From Chionoecetes opilio (lineage: Eukaryota; Arthropoda; Malacostraca; Decapoda; Majidae), in NCBI GenBank assembly GCA_016584305.1, contig JACEEZ010016317.1:45001-109000 (forward strand): a DNA stretch of 64,000 bases. Reading direction: 5' to 3'. Shown in pieces: positions 30,965 through 40,973 of the stretch. Made by a program: the position numbers and the translations under genes. A model generated the notes under the pieces. It had not been told where the DNA came from. It worked only from the letters and a program-made list of their open reading frames with translations, and ran no database searches. The first letter of the stretch is position 1. Each line of letters starts with the position of its first letter.

Positions 30965-31197
30965 AGGAGCTTTCAATCATCTCACAGGAGTTCCCTAAAC
31001 CGATCCTTGAGGTGAGGCACGCCAACAGGATGCGCGTCGCGAGCAGTAACGAGAGTGGCTACACGCCTGGTGCCACCCCTCAGCCCGGCCCCGGCTCCGC
31101 CGCTCCACCCGCCTCCACGCCATAATCGTTCCCCCTCACCGGCAACACATCCCCTTCAGAGGCTCGTGAATACTTCCTGAAGGAGTTTAGCGATGTC

Positions 31198-31746
31198 TTG
31201 GTGACGAAGGAGACGCTACGGGCCAGTCCACTCAAGCCGATGACAGGCCCACCCATGAGGATCCACTTGAAGGAAGACGCCTCACCTTTCGCGATCCACA
31301 CACCCCGTCTGATTCCCTTTGCTTACCGCGAGTCGGTGGAGCAAGAGTTGCAGTCTATGGAGGCCCAGGGTATCATTGTTCCTGCCGGTGACGACCCGTC
31401 CCCATGGTGCCATCCTCTCGTAGCCGTTGCCAAGCCCAATGGTGGTGTCCGGATCACCACCGACCTGTCTAAACTGAACAAACAGGTGTCACGTCCAGCG
31501 CATCCCTCACCCACGCCCTTCGCAGCGATCCGTAGTGTGGACCCGAAGGCACGCTTTTACTCGAAGGTAGACGCGCTGTGCGGTTACTGGCAAATTGAGC
31601 TCGCTGAGGAAGACCAGTCACTGACGACATTCATCACGCCTTACGGCCGCTTCAGGTACCGCCGCGGCCCAATGGGTTTTGCCGCTACTGGAGACGCTTT
31701 CTGCCTCCGAGGTGACTTGGCACTCCAAGGTGTGATGAACTGTGTG
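31198..31746 (+). pseudogene. Gypsy A reverse transcriptase, first part
   Basis: Contains HTPRLIPFAYRESVEQELQSM, then WCHPLVAVAKPNGGVRITTDLS, LNKQV, and block A YSKVDALCGYWQI (S-K-x-D), TTFITPYGRFRYRRGPMGF. Typical Gypsy RT palm. The gene is cut after QGVMNCV by the hAT-like element at 31747; RT resumes at 32480 with VKVVDDILLYDED. Confidence 0.9.
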
Positions 31747-32471
31747 CATAGGTGGGCGCGATAGCGAAAAAAATTATCACGATAACCGATAAATCGATAA
31801 CGATAACCTTATCGGCGATAACCGATAATCGATAACTGGCGATACATTTATTGCCCGATAAGGCGATAACCGATAAATCGATAAATCCAAAATTCCGATA
31901 CTAACGTTAACGATATTGATATTTTAAATAAAAAATCTTAAATGCTATCAGTAAACTGTTAGAAAACCCTTCATTTACCTTTTGCACACTAATATCTTCT
32001 AAATTCAATGTTTATCCCGTCTCTTCACTAATGAAAGGTACTGTTTTTAAGTAAAATAACTACATTTGAAAGTTTAAACTACTAAAAATGTCTTTTGCAC
32101 AGCCACAGTCTAGACCAGGTTCTGCAGCATGTTCCCCTTCATAAACATGAGCATGTTGAAGTTTTCATAGAGAGACTGAAGCTGAGCGAACGTTTTGAGA
32201 AGACGTCAAGACGGTTAGCTGGGTTTAGACCGTTGTTCGGTTCCCAGCTCGGACCTACCTATTTCTGCCTCCAAGGCACGTGCGGCTCGCCCCTGTGCTA
32301 AACTGGAACCAAAAAAAATAAATGATCGATTATCGCTAGTTTGGAACCAAAAGTATCGGCGATACCGATGAATCAATAACGCGGGGAAATTTTTTATCGG
32401 ATAACCGATAACCCGATATCGTTATAGCGATAAATTATCGCGATAATTTATCGCGATAACGCCCACATACG
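31747..32471 (+). mobile_element. hAT-like non-autonomous transposon inside Gypsy RT
   Basis: A 725-bp insert is flanked by perfect 8-bp direct repeats ACTGTGTG (31739-31746, 32472-32479). Termini are CATAGGTGGGCGCGATAGCG and, inverted, CGTATGTGGGCGTTATCGCG. An 8-bp target duplication with such termini is typical of hAT elements. The subterminal zones are dense in CGATAACCGATAA/TTATCGCGATAA words. No transposase frame is present. Confidence 0.9.
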
Positions 32472-32476
32472 ACTGT

Positions 32477-33883
32477 GTGAAGGTTGTCGACGACATCCTT
32501 CTTTACGACGAGGACTACTACGCACACTTACTCCGCGTCCACGAAGTATTGTCAAGATGCCGCAAGTACGGAATCACCCTCAACGCGGACAAGTTCGTTC
32601 TCGCCGAACCTACAGTATCCTTCTGTGGTTACAACCTCTCCAGGGAAGGCATAGCAGCCGACCCAGAAAAGATCCGTGCCATCAGGGACTTTCCCACTCC
32701 TGCCAGCCTCACTGACCTCCGCTCTTTCATGGGTCTTGTGAATCAGTTGGCGGAGTTTTCGCCGGATATCTCTGCAGCTGCACAGCCACTTTGCCCCCTT
32801 ATGAGCCCCAAGAGGACCTTTCTTTGGACCCCCGACCATGACGAGGCTTTCCGACGTGTGAAGGAAGCCATGTCGAGCCCACCGGTCCTCGCCACGTTTG
32901 ATCCTGCCTTGCCCACTGTTTTGCAGACAGATGCCTCTCGCTTGAATGGTCTTGGATACGCTTTGCTACAAGACCACGGCGGAGGAGTGTTCCGACTGGT
33001 TCAGTGTGGTTCCCGGTTCCTGACGGAGGCAGAATCACGCTACGCTACCATCGAGCTCGAACTTCTGGCCGTAGCATGGGCGACATCGAAGTGCAGATTC
33101 TACCTCATCGGCCTGCAGCACCTCGAGGTAGTCACCGACCATCGCCCGTTGGTGCCAATCCTCAACCACTACTCGCTGGATGCAGTTGAGAATCCTCGCC
33201 TTCAGCGCTTAAAGGAGAAACTCTCAGCTTACCTTTTCACAGCAGTGTGGCGCCCGGGTAAGCACCTCTGGATTCCCGACGCCTTATCCCGCGCACCCGT
33301 CAGCAACCCCGCCCCCGAGGATGAAATGTTGAGCACCGAGACTTGTGCTTCTATCAACACTGTCGTTACTTTGCAGGCCATTCAGTCCCTCGCCAGTCAA
33401 CATGGTTCGGAATCTTCCCCTACCGGTGACATGGCACTGGAGGCTCTACAAACTGCAGCTCGCAACAACCCTTCCTACGTCAGGCTGCTAGACTGCGTGA
33501 AGAAAGGTTTTCCTCGGCACCGTTACAGTCTTCACAACACTCTGCTCCCTTACTGGAAACTACGCGAGTACCTATACTGCGATGAGGGTCTGGTTCTTTA
33601 TGGAGCACGTGTTGTTATTCCAGCTGCTGAACGCTGCAACGTCCTGGCCCGCCTCCACGACAGCCATCGAGGAGTAGAGGCCACCAAGAGACGCGCGAGG
33701 CAAGCTATATACTGGCCCGGCATCAACTCTGACATCACCAACACGGTCCAAGCATGTGAGCCATGCCAAGTGATGCAGCAGGAGCCCCTGTTGTCCGACG
33801 ACGACCCCACCAGACCTTTTGAGTCAGTGTCAGCCGATTTTTTTACTGTTGCTGGGAAGGCATTCCTAGTGATAGCTGACTAG
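32477..33883 (+). pseudogene. Gypsy A RT end, RNase H and integrase start
   Basis: A 468-residue open frame starts with the RT catalytic box VVDDILLY. RT connection follows (GYNLSREGIAADPEKIRAI, FMGLVNQL). RNase H is at residues about 140-260 (LQTDASRLNGLGYALLQ, ELELLAVAWA, VVTDHRPLVPIL). The integrase zinc-binding domain is at about 395-445 (LHDSHRGVEATKRRAR and CEPCQVMQ). The first integrase aspartate is in SADFF. It ends in a stop at 33881 inside integrase. Confidence 0.9.
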
Positions 33884-34629
33884 TGGTTGGCCCGCTGTGG
33901 TGCCCTGTGCAGCGACACAACGTCTGCCGCCACTGCCAGTTCCGGCGCTACTTCCGTGACGTGGGCGTCCCTGTGCGTCTCAGGACCGACGGAGGACCCC
34001 AATTCACGAGCCGGGACTTCGCAGCGTTCCTCGACCGCTGGGTAGTCAGGCACATGGTGTCTTCACCGCATTACCCGCAGTTCAACGGCCACGCTGAGGC
34101 AGCAGTCAAGTCCGTCAAACACCTAATCCTAAAGGTGGCTCCATCAGGCAACATCGACTGCAAGGACTTTGACCGCGGACTGCTGGAGCTCCGCAATGCT
34201 CCGAACTACACCGTTCGCTCCCCAGCACAAATCTTGTATGGACGACCTCTCCGTTCTTGCGATCCCGCCCACACCCAGTCCTTCTTGATGGAGTGGCAGA
34301 CCAAGACAGAGATATGCGACCGCCGAGCTGCCAACCGTGCTCAAGACGTCGTGACACGCTACAACGCGCACGCCCGCCCCCTTTCCAGGCTGAAGATCAA
34401 CGAGCAAGTTCGTATCCAGGATCCGACATCGCTTCGCTGGGACAAAGTGGGCACCATCATGGGCACTGGCAGTTCATGGGACTATCAAGTTTGGCTACCC
34501 AGTGGTCGTTTATGGTGGCGCAACCGACGCTTCCTACGTCCTGTGCAGTTCCCCACTAACGACCCCTCGACGATAGATGAGTCCCCTACCCCCACCAGCG
34601 ACTCACCCCTCGCCGCTCATAACGGTTAA
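33883..34629 (+). pseudogene. Gypsy A integrase core and C-terminus
   Basis: Following a short frameshifted stretch, RTDGGPQFTSRDFAAFL carries the second catalytic aspartate and FNGHAEAAVKSVKHL the glutamate. The tail has YGRPLRS and an end region with NEQVRIQDP and WDKVGTI, a typical integrase C-terminal barrel. The upstream VGPLWCPVQRHN is out of frame relative to the ancestral protein. Confidence 0.86.
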
Positions 34630-34670
34630 TGCAGCAGCAGTAGCCCGCTCAAGACCTTGCTATGTCCGTG

Positions 34671-34685
34671 AAGGGGGGAGGGAGG
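34671..34685 (+). promoter_or_regulatory. Polypurine tract of Gypsy A
   Basis: AAGGGGGGAGGGAGG lies immediately 5' of the LTR start TGTGGGATAG. In LTR elements this primes plus-strand DNA synthesis. Confidence 0.8.
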
Positions 34686-34920
34686 TGTGGGATAGTTAGT
34701 TAAATAGCAGGTATAGCCTGGCAACCTGGTGCCGGCAGCATTACGCCTGGCAATCCCGTGTGGTAGCCGGCTAGGTGGGGTCAGTAGAGACACGGACGTT
34801 TCGGCTATTAAAGGCGCTCTCTCGTTCCCTCTCGATCGCACTGTAAGCTAATCTAGAATATACCTACTAGAGTAACTTGTGTTTCTGTGATCCCACTGGA
34901 CTTAGACTGATCACGTTACA
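34686..34920 (+). repeat. Gypsy 3' LTR (copy A)
   Basis: 235 bp from TGTGGGATAGTTAG to GATCACGTTACA (TG...CA). It matches, in inverse orientation, 40606-40839, the LTR of copy B, with the same length and shared GACTTAGACTGATC near the end. A CTCTAGTAGG-like segment and TATTAAAGGCGC are probable promoter elements. Confidence 0.88.
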
Positions 34921-34937
34921 CTCTAACAGTATCCGAC

Positions 34938-35853
34938 GAGCCTCTGACGGGGATGTGTTGCCGGTGAGAGGGAACGATGATGGCGTGGAGGCGGGTGGAG
35001 CGGCGGGGCCAGGGTCGGGCTGAGTGGTGGCACCAAGCGTGTAGCCACTCTCGTTACTGCTCGCATCGCGCATCCTGTTGGCGTGCCTCACCTCAAGGAT
35101 CGGTTTAGGGAACTCCTGTGAGATGATTGACAGCTCCTTCAGATGTTCATACGAGATCAGAGGAGTTGGTACGCCATCGTGCACGTCAATCCACGCCGAG
35201 CACGACCTGTTGCTGAAAGTGATGGTGGCCTGGAATGAACCCATGGCGGGAGCCATCTCTGAACAGTCAGCTGTGAACCGCTTGGCCTTGGGCGGCGGTT
35301 CGAGGTCATGCTTGGAAAGATCCAGGTGGCGTAGTTGTTCTAGGCCAATAACGGTAACGTCCGCGCCAGTGTCGGGGAGCATCTACAGACGTGCTGACAC
35401 ATTGCCGTGGGTAACGGTGACGCTGATGGGCTGAAGACGCTTGGTACTGGACCGGGGAGTCGGGCCCACGCGTCTGACGTGGCTTGGACGCTGTTGAGGG
35501 TCTTGCGGCTGACTGCCAGGGGAGTAGGGACGAAAAACACTGGTGCCGTGGCGTTGTTTGCGTCGTCGTTGCTGACCCTTGGGTTTCATCGGGGAGCAAC
35601 ACTTGTCATAGTGACCAATGCGGCCGCACAAACGGCACTGGGTGCTTTTAGCAGGGCACCGTACAGTGTGTGTCCAATGTCCCGTACGTCCACAGCAGCT
35701 GCACACTGACTCGGCAGCTGGGCATGAGTGCGGAGCGTGCTGCCTTCCGCAGCTGTTGCACGGTGTGCTGGGCGGAGGAGTAATGGCACGGGCACCAGTC
35801 TTCGCCTTATGAGCTGCCGTCTTCACCTTCTTGTACTGCGACATGGATCTCAC
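34938..35853 (-). pseudogene. Gypsy B zinc knuckles and protease
   Basis: Same protein as 30240-31170 on the opposite strand: CNSCGRQHAPHSC, CSCCGRTGHW and CRLCGRIGHYDKCC, then a protease with LPDTGADVTVIG. A stop between the knuckle frame and the protease frame (35383/35382) and a 14-base G run at about 35863 that shifts frame make it non-functional. Confidence 0.85.
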
Positions 35854-36833
35854 AGCAGTAGGGGGGGGGGGGGGGCGGCGCGCAGGGCTGACGTGGTGTT
35901 TCGGGCGGCCTCATAGGCCCGACATTCCGTCACTACATCCTGCAGAGTGCATGAGGCGTCAAGGGAGATGAGGCGTTGGACAAGTTTTTCGTCTCGAACG
36001 CCCATCAAGATCACCTGCTTGAGCTGGGTTTCCTCGCACTCCTTGTGATTGCCCTTACAGATGTCAACTTCTTCAGATGCCCGCTTCAGGCGAACATAGA
36101 AGGCAGCGAACGATTCGCCTTCCATCTGTCTTGAGCTGAAGAGTTCCCGCCTACGAATTGCCTCGTTCCTCTGGGCCTTGACGTGCTCTTGCAGGACATT
36201 AAGTACGTCTTCTACAGGAGACGTGGTGTCTGGGGGCACTTGTAGTGTGTGCTCTAAAACTCGCTGCGTTTCGAGGGACAAGCACATACGTAGCTGTATG
36301 AGCTGTTTCTCCTGTGACAAGCTCGGGAGATCCACCATCGTGGCGTAATCTGTCCATCTTCGCCTCCATTCTCTGAAGATCTGGTAAGAGATGTCAGGGT
36401 GGAGTACTGGGGGTGGTTGAACAGAAGCCTTGGGTGGAGCGGTGTGGGAGCGCGGCTGTTATGTGTTGGGGCCGTGGCTCCTTGAATGGGCGGCGTCACC
36501 GGTGTGGGAGACGCTATGGATGAGGCAGCATGCGGTAAGAGGGTCGTGATGAGCGTCTGAAAACGATTCGAACTCCTCCTCACGTCGCCGTTTGTCTTCC
36601 TCTCGCCTTTGCCTCACATCTTCACGTCGTTGCGCCTCCATCCATTGCATGAGATCAGAAAGGTCCATGGTGGAGGCGGTGAGGGAACGTTCCTGACGTG
36701 AGGCAGGCGGGGTTGAAGTGACAGCTGCGCCAACGGGTGAACGTGAGAGCGAATCTGCGTCATTCTCGTCTGGCACGAGGGAAAGTGGCGGTGACATTTG
36801 GGTCTGCTTCGTTTTCTTCCTCGTTCCGGTCAT
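35850..36833 (-). pseudogene. Gypsy B gag
   Basis: The N-terminal frame (36833-36459) holds a charged segment QWMEAQRREDVRQRREED. After a frame shift, 36338-35850 reads EKQLIQLRMCLSLETQRVL, then FSSRQMEGESFAAFYVRLKR and KQVILMGVRDEKLVQRLI, the usual capsid region of this Gypsy group. The methionine at 36833 is the likely gag start. Confidence 0.8.
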
Positions 36834-37069
36834 GGTGAGGGCCCTGAGGGGTGTACACAGTATTTTCTAAGTGCTAATCCAACGCTTCAACAGCTCGAAT
36901 CGGATGTACATGAAAAATACAGCGACACGAGTCACGAATGTCCAGAACTTGTGCGTGTGTATCGGTGTGGTTATATACGGGTGGCAGTGGCGGTGCCAAG
37001 GCCAATCCCTGACTTAGATTGGTTGGGGGGGGGTTTGCAACCGCTCCCTGTAAAAACTAAACTAGCCAC

Positions 37070-38437
37070 AAACATGTTAGGAGGTAGAGGCCGGGGGCGC
37101 GGTAATCGCGCCCCCGACCCGGTTTTGCCGGGGGGCCCGACCATGCAGACCCCTCCTATGCCGACGCAGGGGAGGGGTCTGCCTATGACGAATGCGGGGC
37201 AAAGCCCTCGGGAATCCCGCACTCTAAATCAAGTGGTAGGGCCCCCTAGCCCAACTTTTTCTTATGGGGGTGGCCGGGGCGGTGCAGAGGCGGCGCCTGC
37301 CCGTCGAATCACTCCTGGGATCAACCTGCGGAGGGTTCTTCGTGTGGGCTCGTGGAACGTTCTGAGCCTCTCAGACGATCATCGACTACCTCCCCTATCG
37401 GGCGAGCTCGGGTAGGCTGAGGGTGGATATGTGGGACTCTCTGAGACGAGGAGGCCTGGCAGTGGTGAGACTAGCAGTGGGGGTTACACCTACTACTGGT
37501 CCGGCATGAGCAATGGTCCCCGTGTACGGGAGTAGCTATAGGCATTCCAGCAAACTGCAGCCGTCAGTTGTGAGGTTACTCCGGTTGATGAGGTATAATG
37601 CGGGTGAGGATGAAACACACTTGGGTTTCATGTCTCTTTTTGGGCAGTGTACGTCCTACCGAGATGCGTAAAACTGAAGAGAAGGAGATGTTCTACGCCA
37701 AACTCGACTCGTATTAGACCAGTGTCCTCATCGAGACACACTCATTGTCTTGGGCGACTTCAATGCTACTACTGGCCCTATGTGGCTACGAGTTATGTGT
37801 TGGTCCCCATGGCTCCGGTACCAGAAACACCAACAGTTCTCTGCTTCTGAACTTTGCAAGTTCCAGAAGGTTGAGAATTGCAGGTTCTTGGTATCAGAGA
37901 CCAGAGCTGCACCACTGGGCATGATATAGTAATGCCGGAGGGGTAGCTAAGGAGATCGACCACATCCTCGTTAGCACTCGTTGGAGGAAACCCCCAGAAC
38001 TGCCCGGTTTACCGGAGTGTGAGTTCTTTGGAACAGATCACAGACTTATTGTTGCTACACTTAAGCTTCATGTCAAGTCCAGAAGAATCTCAAGAGGTAA
38101 CCATACTGTGTTTCATCTTGAGAAACTGAAGGACTTGAAATGTGCTCATGAGTATGCGGTGGCAGTCTCGAATCGATTTGATGTGCTCGGTGCTCTCGGG
38201 GACCCTGTAGAACTGTGGGATACCTTCAAACGTGAAACTCTACAGGCTGCCAAGGAATGTATTGGGGAGGACCCGAGGTCAAGGCGTGGTTTTGTCTCGA
38301 CGGAGACGCTGGAGAAAATCGAGGAGAGTCGCGCTGCCAGGCTGGCTGGGAACCGGGACCAGCACAGGGCTCTGTCACGCCGGACTAGAACCCTCCTGGG
38401 GAGAGACAAGGAGAGTTATGTCAGGAGTCTCGCTTAG
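37070..38437 (+). pseudogene. RTE-like LINE N-terminal region and endonuclease (broken)
   Basis: From 37072 the frame begins MLGGRGRGRGNRAPD, is glycine/proline-rich, then reaches RVLRVGSWNVLSLS, the first endonuclease motif (W-N-V). Later motifs lie in other frames: VLGDFNATTG near 37750, EIDHIL near 37960 and GTDHRLIVATLKLH near 38040. From 38108 a frame continues HLEKLKDLKCAHEYAVAV and ends at a stop at 38437, just before the RT frame. Several indels, so endonuclease is inactive. Confidence 0.82.
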
Positions 38438-38452
38438 GATGTCGAGGGTCAT

Positions 38453-40240
38453 TTGAACGCTAATGACCTCCGACCCGCCTACCGAGCCCTGAAGAAGCTC
38501 CGTTCCAAGTCTCCTTCTCGGGCGAGTGCTATTCGAACAGCAGATGGGCGCCTCGTGTCGGACATGGATGGGCAGATGGCTCGTTGGGCTGAGTACTTTG
38601 AGCAGTTGTTCACGGTGGACCCTCCAACTGAGCAGCTTCACACCACTGGGTTACAGGCAGTGGATGCCGATCCTCCCATTGACGAAAGGGCACCCTCTCT
38701 TGACGAAGTCAGAGAGGCTGTAGCAAAGTTGAGGGGTGGAAAGGCAGCTGGTGTTTGTAATATCAGTGCGGAGCTCCTCAAAGCTGGGGGTGAGGCCATG
38801 ATCCACGGGTTGCATGCTGTCCTGACTGCCGTGTGGCAATCAGGTACCATTCCTCCTAACTGGAAAAGGGAAAAGGTCGTCCCTATCTGGAAAGGGAAAG
38901 GGGACCGTCAGGACTGCAACAATTACCGCGGTATTACACTGCTCAGCGTACCAGGCAAGGTGCTTGCCCATCTATTGCTGACACGGATTCGCAGCCATCT
39001 GGTGAAGCATCAGAGACCTCAGCAGTCTGGGTTCACGCCTGGTAAGTCAACAACGGACCGTATCCTAGCGGTTCGTGTCCTAGTGGAACGCCGACGTGAG
39101 TTTCGACAGGGGATGCTTGCAGCCTATGTTGATCTCAAGAAGGCGTTTGACTCAGTGCATCGTGAGTCACTCTGGGATCTTCTGCGACTTCGAGGGATTC
39201 CTGCAAGGACTATTGGTTTGATAACTGGTCTGTATTCTGGGACTGAGAGTGCTGTGAAGTGTGGGGAAGGTGTATCCAGCTTCTTTCCTGTGAATACAGG
39301 AGTGAGGCAAGGGTGCGTCCTTGCCCCATCACTTTTCAACGCTTGTATGGACTGGGTATTGGACAAGGTTGTAGATCAAAGTGATTGTGGAGCATCCGTC
39401 GGCAAACACAAGATCACTGATCCTGTTTTTGCCGATGATGCAGTAATCTTTGCTGAGTCGCTGGAGGTCCTGGTGATGGCTCTCGAGGCGCTGCACGAGG
39501 AGGCAAAGCCTTTGGGACTTGAGGTCTCCTGGCTCAAGACCAAGGTCCAGGTGTTTGGAGACTTACTAGATGAAGCAGTACAGTCTGTTCATGCGTGTGG
39601 CGAGGACATTGAGATCTTGGAAAGCTTTACATACCTTGGTAGCGCAGTCCATAATGACGGCGGGTCACGTCAAGAAGTCTTACGGCGGATTGGCATAGCC
39701 CACGGTGTTATGGACTCGCTCAGCGGGAGTATTTGGCGTTGTCGGTACCTGTGCAGGAGGACAAAGATCCGGATCTTCAAATCGCGTGTGATCCCTGTCT
39801 TACTCTATGGTTGTGAGACATGGACACTAAATAGTGACTTGAAGAGACGAATCAATGCCGTTGGTAATAAGTGTCTTCGCAGAATCATGGGGTATCGCTG
39901 GGATGATTACGTGTCAAATCAGCGATTGCACCGTGAGACTGAATCGAGGCCTATTACCTGCATAGTCCGTCAGCGCCAACTTCGGCTATATGGGCATGTG
40001 GCACACTACCCTGAAACCGATCCATCTCATCGGGTTGTATCTGTAAGAGACAATCCGGCGTGGAGGAGGCCAAGGGGGCGCCCACAAGGCTCGTGGCTGG
40101 GGCAAGTTGATGTTTCTTGTCGAGAGCTGCTTGGTATGGGAAAGGAGTCTGCATGGGAACTCGCGCGTGGTGACCCCCGGGAGTGGCGTCGTAGGGTGGG
40201 CGAGGCGACGCGCCCCCCGGCGTATGCCCCCAATGATTGA
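38453..40240 (+). CDS. RTE-like LINE reverse transcriptase, intact open frame
   Basis: A 595-codon uninterrupted frame. RT motifs in order: WKREKVVPIWKGKGDRQDCNN with YRGITLLS; QSGFTPGKSTTDRI; catalytic block A AAYVDLKKAFDSVHRE; TGVRQGCVLAPSLFN; catalytic block C DPVFADDAVIFAES; then LGLEVSWLKTK. The C-terminus has CETWTLNSDLKRR, RQRQLRLYGHVAHYPE and NPAWRRPRGRP. It would perform target-primed reverse transcription. The first methionine follows an upstream stop at 38435-38437 in the same element, so it is not a free gene but the pol end of a broken ORF2. Confidence 0.92.
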   Translation: MNANDLRPAYRALKKLRSKSPSRASAIRTADGRLVSDMDGQMARWAEYFEQLFTVDPPTEQLHTTGLQAVDADPPIDERAPSLDEVREAVAKLRGGKAAGVCNISAELLKAGGEAMIHGLHAVLTAVWQSGTIPPNWKREKVVPIWKGKGDRQDCNNYRGITLLSVPGKVLAHLLLTRIRSHLVKHQRPQQSGFTPGKSTTDRILAVRVLVERRREFRQGMLAAYVDLKKAFDSVHRESLWDLLRLRGIPARTIGLITGLYSGTESAVKCGEGVSSFFPVNTGVRQGCVLAPSLFNACMDWVLDKVVDQSDCGASVGKHKITDPVFADDAVIFAESLEVLVMALEALHEEAKPLGLEVSWLKTKVQVFGDLLDEAVQSVHACGEDIEILESFTYLGSAVHNDGGSRQEVLRRIGIAHGVMDSLSGSIWRCRYLCRRTKIRIFKSRVIPVLLYGCETWTLNSDLKRRINAVGNKCLRRIMGYRWDDYVSNQRLHRETESRPITCIVRQRQLRLYGHVAHYPETDPSHRVVSVRDNPAWRRPRGRPQGSWLGQVDVSCRELLGMGKESAWELARGDPREWRRRVGEATRPPAYAPND

Positions 40241-40257
40241 TTGATTGAGTGGCGGTG

Positions 40258-40605
40258 GCGGCGGCAGCTGGGTTGCTGTGGCCTATGCGTTTCAGGACCG
40301 ACAGTGCGCCGGCGGCTACTGAGAAGAGAGGGTCTGTCGCTCGGCGCTCCGTAAGTCCGTGAGGCCGGCAGGGGGGGACTAACCAACCCAAAGCGTAGCC
40401 ACTCTGTATTGCACAAAAGCGTAACACACGACACTGTACACACACGAGTAGCACTGTAGCTCCTAGCACCGTGATTACATAGGGAAGCAGAAATTCCAGT
40501 GGTGCGAAGCTGAGGCACACACAATGGCTGTACTAAATGGCGTTTGGTTTCCCATGAAACTGTCCGTCACTGTTTCACTAGTGACTCACTGCGCCATGTT
40601 CGTTG
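40258..40605 (-). mobile_element. Gypsy B 5' leader (between LTR and LINE insertion)
   Basis: Non-coding sequence between the LTR end at 40606 and the LINE target duplication. On the minus strand it follows the LTR and precedes gag. No coding frame expected or seen. Confidence 0.6.
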
Positions 40606-40839
40606 TGTACGGGATCAGTCTAAGTCCAGGGGGATCACCGAAAACAAGTTACTTTCAATAGGTTCTATTCTAGCGATAGCAGTACAAGTTACAGTGAGAA
40701 CAATAGGAAACGCCTGTATAAGCCTCCAGGCGGCGGGTGTGACTGTCTGCCCAGCAGTGGCTACCACTCGGGGTTGCCAGGTGGCGTGCTGCCGGCGCAA
40801 GGTTGCCAGGCTGTACATGCTAACTAAACTATCCCAAAA
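40606..40839 (-). repeat. Gypsy 5' LTR (copy B)
   Basis: Reverse complement of the 34686-34920 LTR with moderate divergence: shared GGGATAGTTTAGTTAGCA-type start, CAGCCTGGCAACC, and GACTTAGACTGATC near the end. Length is 234 bp. Confidence 0.85.
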
Positions 40840-40968
40840 CTACTACTACTACTACTACTACTACTACCACAATATGAACTTACAAAACTTATTATATATC
40901 ATTTATTCATTATTATATCTTTTTTTTTGTCTGTGTGTCGTATTGATATTGTTTTTAGTGAAGAGTTG
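40840..40968 (+). repeat. (TAC)n microsatellite and AT-rich spacer
   Basis: CTA/TAC repeats 40841-40866 followed by AT-rich sequence up to the LTR element's target duplication. Confidence 0.85.
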
Positions 40969-40973
40969 AAAGG

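Larger units (their letters stand above)
30101..34920 (+). mobile_element. Gypsy-type LTR retrotransposon A (5'-truncated)
   Basis: Order on the + strand: gag end with CCHC knuckles, protease, RT, RNase H, integrase, purine tract (34671-34685), then a 235-bp 3' LTR. The 5' LTR and first part of gag are missing; homology to copy B starts at about 30101 next to LINE sequence. RT is split by a hAT-like insertion and there are further stops, so it is inactive. Sequence similarity to copy B (34938-36833) is high, indicating recent activity of the family. Confidence 0.9.
34921..36985 (-). mobile_element. Gypsy-type element B, minus strand, internal 5' part
   Basis: On the minus strand it runs from the 5' UTR through gag and protease and breaks off at the codons for SEAR, about 17 bp before the end of copy A's LTR. 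RT, RNase H, integrase and the 3' LTR are missing. Its own 5' LTR is at 40606-40839, separated from gag by the RTE-like LINE. Copies A and B therefore stand tail to tail. Confidence 0.85.
36996..40247 (+). mobile_element. RTE-like LINE, near full length, inside Gypsy B
   Basis: About 3.25 kb with 5' leader, endonuclease, RT and a tail of ATTGATTG repeats, flanked by 10-bp direct repeats AGTGGCGGTG (36986-36995 and 40248-40257). The host sequence on both sides is Gypsy B leader, so the LINE separated the Gypsy LTR from its gag. Endonuclease is broken but RT is fully open. A truncated relative is at 19725-22345. Confidence 0.85.
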
